Assembly: GCA_013397845.1 (NCBI GenBank)
Contig: VZTG01000395.1
Location: 496,001 to 560,000, forward strand
Origin: Melanocharis versteri
Taxonomy: Eukaryota > Chordata > Aves > Passeriformes > Melanocharitidae
Reading direction: 5' to 3'
DNA: 64,000 bases
Position 1 is the stretch's first letter; every line of letters begins with the position of its first letter. A program made the translations under genes and the position numbers. The notes under the pieces are model-generated. The model made no database searches. It was given only the letters and a program-made list of their open reading frames with translations, and was not told where the DNA came from. Shown one piece after another: positions 62,456 to 64,000 of this stretch.

Positions 62456-64000
62456 CTCTTTTTTCTGTTTTGCTGATATATAGTAACATTCCCACGCACT
62501 TGTAGGCTAAGCTAATGGCCCAATATGTTCCCTTGCTTTCTAATTCTCAGTCCCATAGCAGAGTTGCCAGACGTAGAAATAACAAGAGCAAAAAAATCCC
62601 TTACCCAGGAAGACATCAGGATTTGCCACATCCCCAGTAATCTCTGTAGGCCTAACTGCATCTAGTTATTATGTCCTGGCAGTGTCCTTTTAGGCCAGGT
62701 AGCAGACCTGTGGTCTTGTCCTTGAGGAACTCTGCTGAAGCCACAATGAAGAAAGCTGGTAACTTCCCATATCTGTATGCAAATACAGTTTAGGGTACTT
62801 TTTTACAAAAAAAAAAAAAAAAAAAAACCGTGGCCAAAAAAAGAAAAAAACAGCAGACTTTGCACCTTGATTTTTTTGTCTCAGAAAGGGTATTAAATCT
62901 TGACAGATTTTTACTAATAAATATATCTTGGTGTGTTTTATGGCTCAACATCTCACACAGTACGTTCAATGGAAAAATCTCTCTATAGGTAAATACCAGT
63001 TCAGTCATGGAAAATTACATCTTTACAAACACCCACTGTTGTGGAGTTAGTTCTTGAAGTGATCAAGGAAAGTGTGACCCAAGTGGGACTAATTTGGCCC
63101 TTCACATATGGTATATAAAGCTATGCATAGGAGACCAGTAATCTGGGGAAGAGGCCGGCCTAGCATTAATTGTGTCTCTAGGCTACACATTCTTCAGCTG
63201 ATGCAAGTGAAAAAGTGCAGATGTCATTTTGGCCCATGGACAGATACCACATTTTTTACTGATGCCACAGAAAGACTGATCATGAACAAAGTGGCTAATA
63301 AAAGAGCATATGTTATAAAACATCTCAAGTTTAAATAATTCACTGCTTCACACCAAAATATTCATGCAAATAAAAAAAAATGAAATCATCAAATTTAACT
63401 TTCTTACAGCAAAGAAGTTGCCATATTTTGGCTATAAATTTCTTCATAAAAATAGCACCTATTAATATGAATTTTATATCATATTAAAGTACAAAAAGCT
63501 CATAAAGAATTATTCCATGCAATACAATTTTTCTTTGTGCTCTTTTTTTCCTTTAAACTATGCCTCCAAATCATTTGCAGAATGAAATCATAGTATTTAA
63601 TTTTATGATTTATATTATTAGTTCGTATAACTCGCAGGCCATGTACCTGGGGTTCTCTGTAGACCTTGTTGGAATGGGCCATGCAGTCACTTTGTCTAGT
63701 TTCAACAGGATAAGCAGACAGAAGCCAGGCCAGCATGAGTGCTCAAGAAAACCCTTTTTGCCCTTTATGCCTCCCCTCTCTCTTCCTTCCAACTGCAGCC
63801 AAGAATTAGTCACAGCTGCATTTCTTCAGGTTTTATAAGCTTGTCTTAAGCCCTGCTTCCAAAAAGGAGGAGAAGCCGAGCTTGGGCACTGCAACCCATT
63901 TAAATTCCACCAGCACTTAATAGTAAGTGCAGAGTTTAATCATTTATTAAGGGCAGAGTTGTGGAAAGAGGCAGAACCTTGAAATCCTTCTGCTGCTATT
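62456..64000. other. Noncoding DNA to the right edge
   Basis: No gene is supported. The stretch contains the 21-A tract described separately and a TATA-like TATATAAAG at 63112-63120. A 76-codon frame (63108-63338) spans the TATA-like string and is followed by AATAAA near 63370, but it has no family resemblance. Confidence 0.45.
62807..62827. repeat. Poly(A) tract, 21 nt
   Basis: Twenty-one uninterrupted A residues, the longest mononucleotide run in the window. AATACA, a weak polyadenylation-signal variant, lies 25 nt upstream. The upstream sequence matches no gene or SINE that I know, so this may be a simple expanded A run and not the tail of a retrocopy. Confidence 0.9.

Noticed and set aside
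63108..63338. TATA-like box, 76-codon frame and AATAAA as a small gene
   Set aside because: The frame starts upstream of the TATA-like string, has no family resemblance, and each element is common by chance in AT-rich DNA.

Overview
The window looks like noncoding nuclear DNA from a bird, probably a songbird. The evidence is the set of interspersed repeats. There are several 5'-truncated CR1 LINE pieces, two of them ending in the ATTCTGTG-type octamer tail or a decayed form of it. There is also a roughly 1.1 kb long terminal repeat (LTR) of a kind I recall from avian class III (ERVL-like) endogenous retroviruses. The background is AT-rich (about 60-63% A+T by eye), repeats are sparse, and I see no Alu, B1 or L1-type elements. 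Species and chromosome cannot be read from the sequence.

I find no protein-coding gene that I can support, and no tRNA, rRNA, known microRNA, CpG island or CRISPR array. The longest open frames are about 120-152 codons. They overlap each other on both strands, lie mostly in GC-rich or repeat DNA, resemble no protein family I recognise, and are about what 64 kb of random sequence would give. The window is best read as an intergenic desert or part of a very large intron.

Layout: 1-6.1 kb is plain AT-rich DNA with a small CR1 tail (1451-1545), a striking 26-bp perfect palindrome (4806-4831) and a short hairpin (5032-5053). A GC-rich but CpG-poor island lies at about 6150-6450. From 6.5 to 34.6 kb is mostly unique sequence with a CR1 tail (7313-7377), a probable older CR1 piece (23293-23395), small simple repeats, and an AT-rich block rich in TAATTA motifs (about 23640-24130). 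From 34.6 to 40.4 kb is the main repeat cluster: a (GA)n tract, an old LTR fragment, a possible old CR1 scrap, a nearly complete solo LTR (38545-39637) and a CR1 tail. From 40.4 to 53.4 kb is unique DNA plus a 480-bp old CR1 piece (44901-45379) and two strong splice-acceptor-like tracts near 42.1 and 42.5 kb. A fairly well-preserved CR1 end lies at 53447-53757. The right end holds an AT-rich hairpin region (61.0-61.5 kb), a 614-bp CR1 end on the plus strand (61842-62455) and a 21-nt A tract.

No genes can be shown to work together here. The only functional logic visible belongs to mobile elements: the reverse transcriptase C-terminal tails of dead CR1 copies, and the promoter and polyadenylation signals of one solo LTR. 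I did not find a convincing novel biological system. The best leads are the 26-bp palindrome, the two AT-rich candidate regulatory blocks and the pair of related LTRs of different age. Family identifications rest on memory of consensus sequences, not on a database search.
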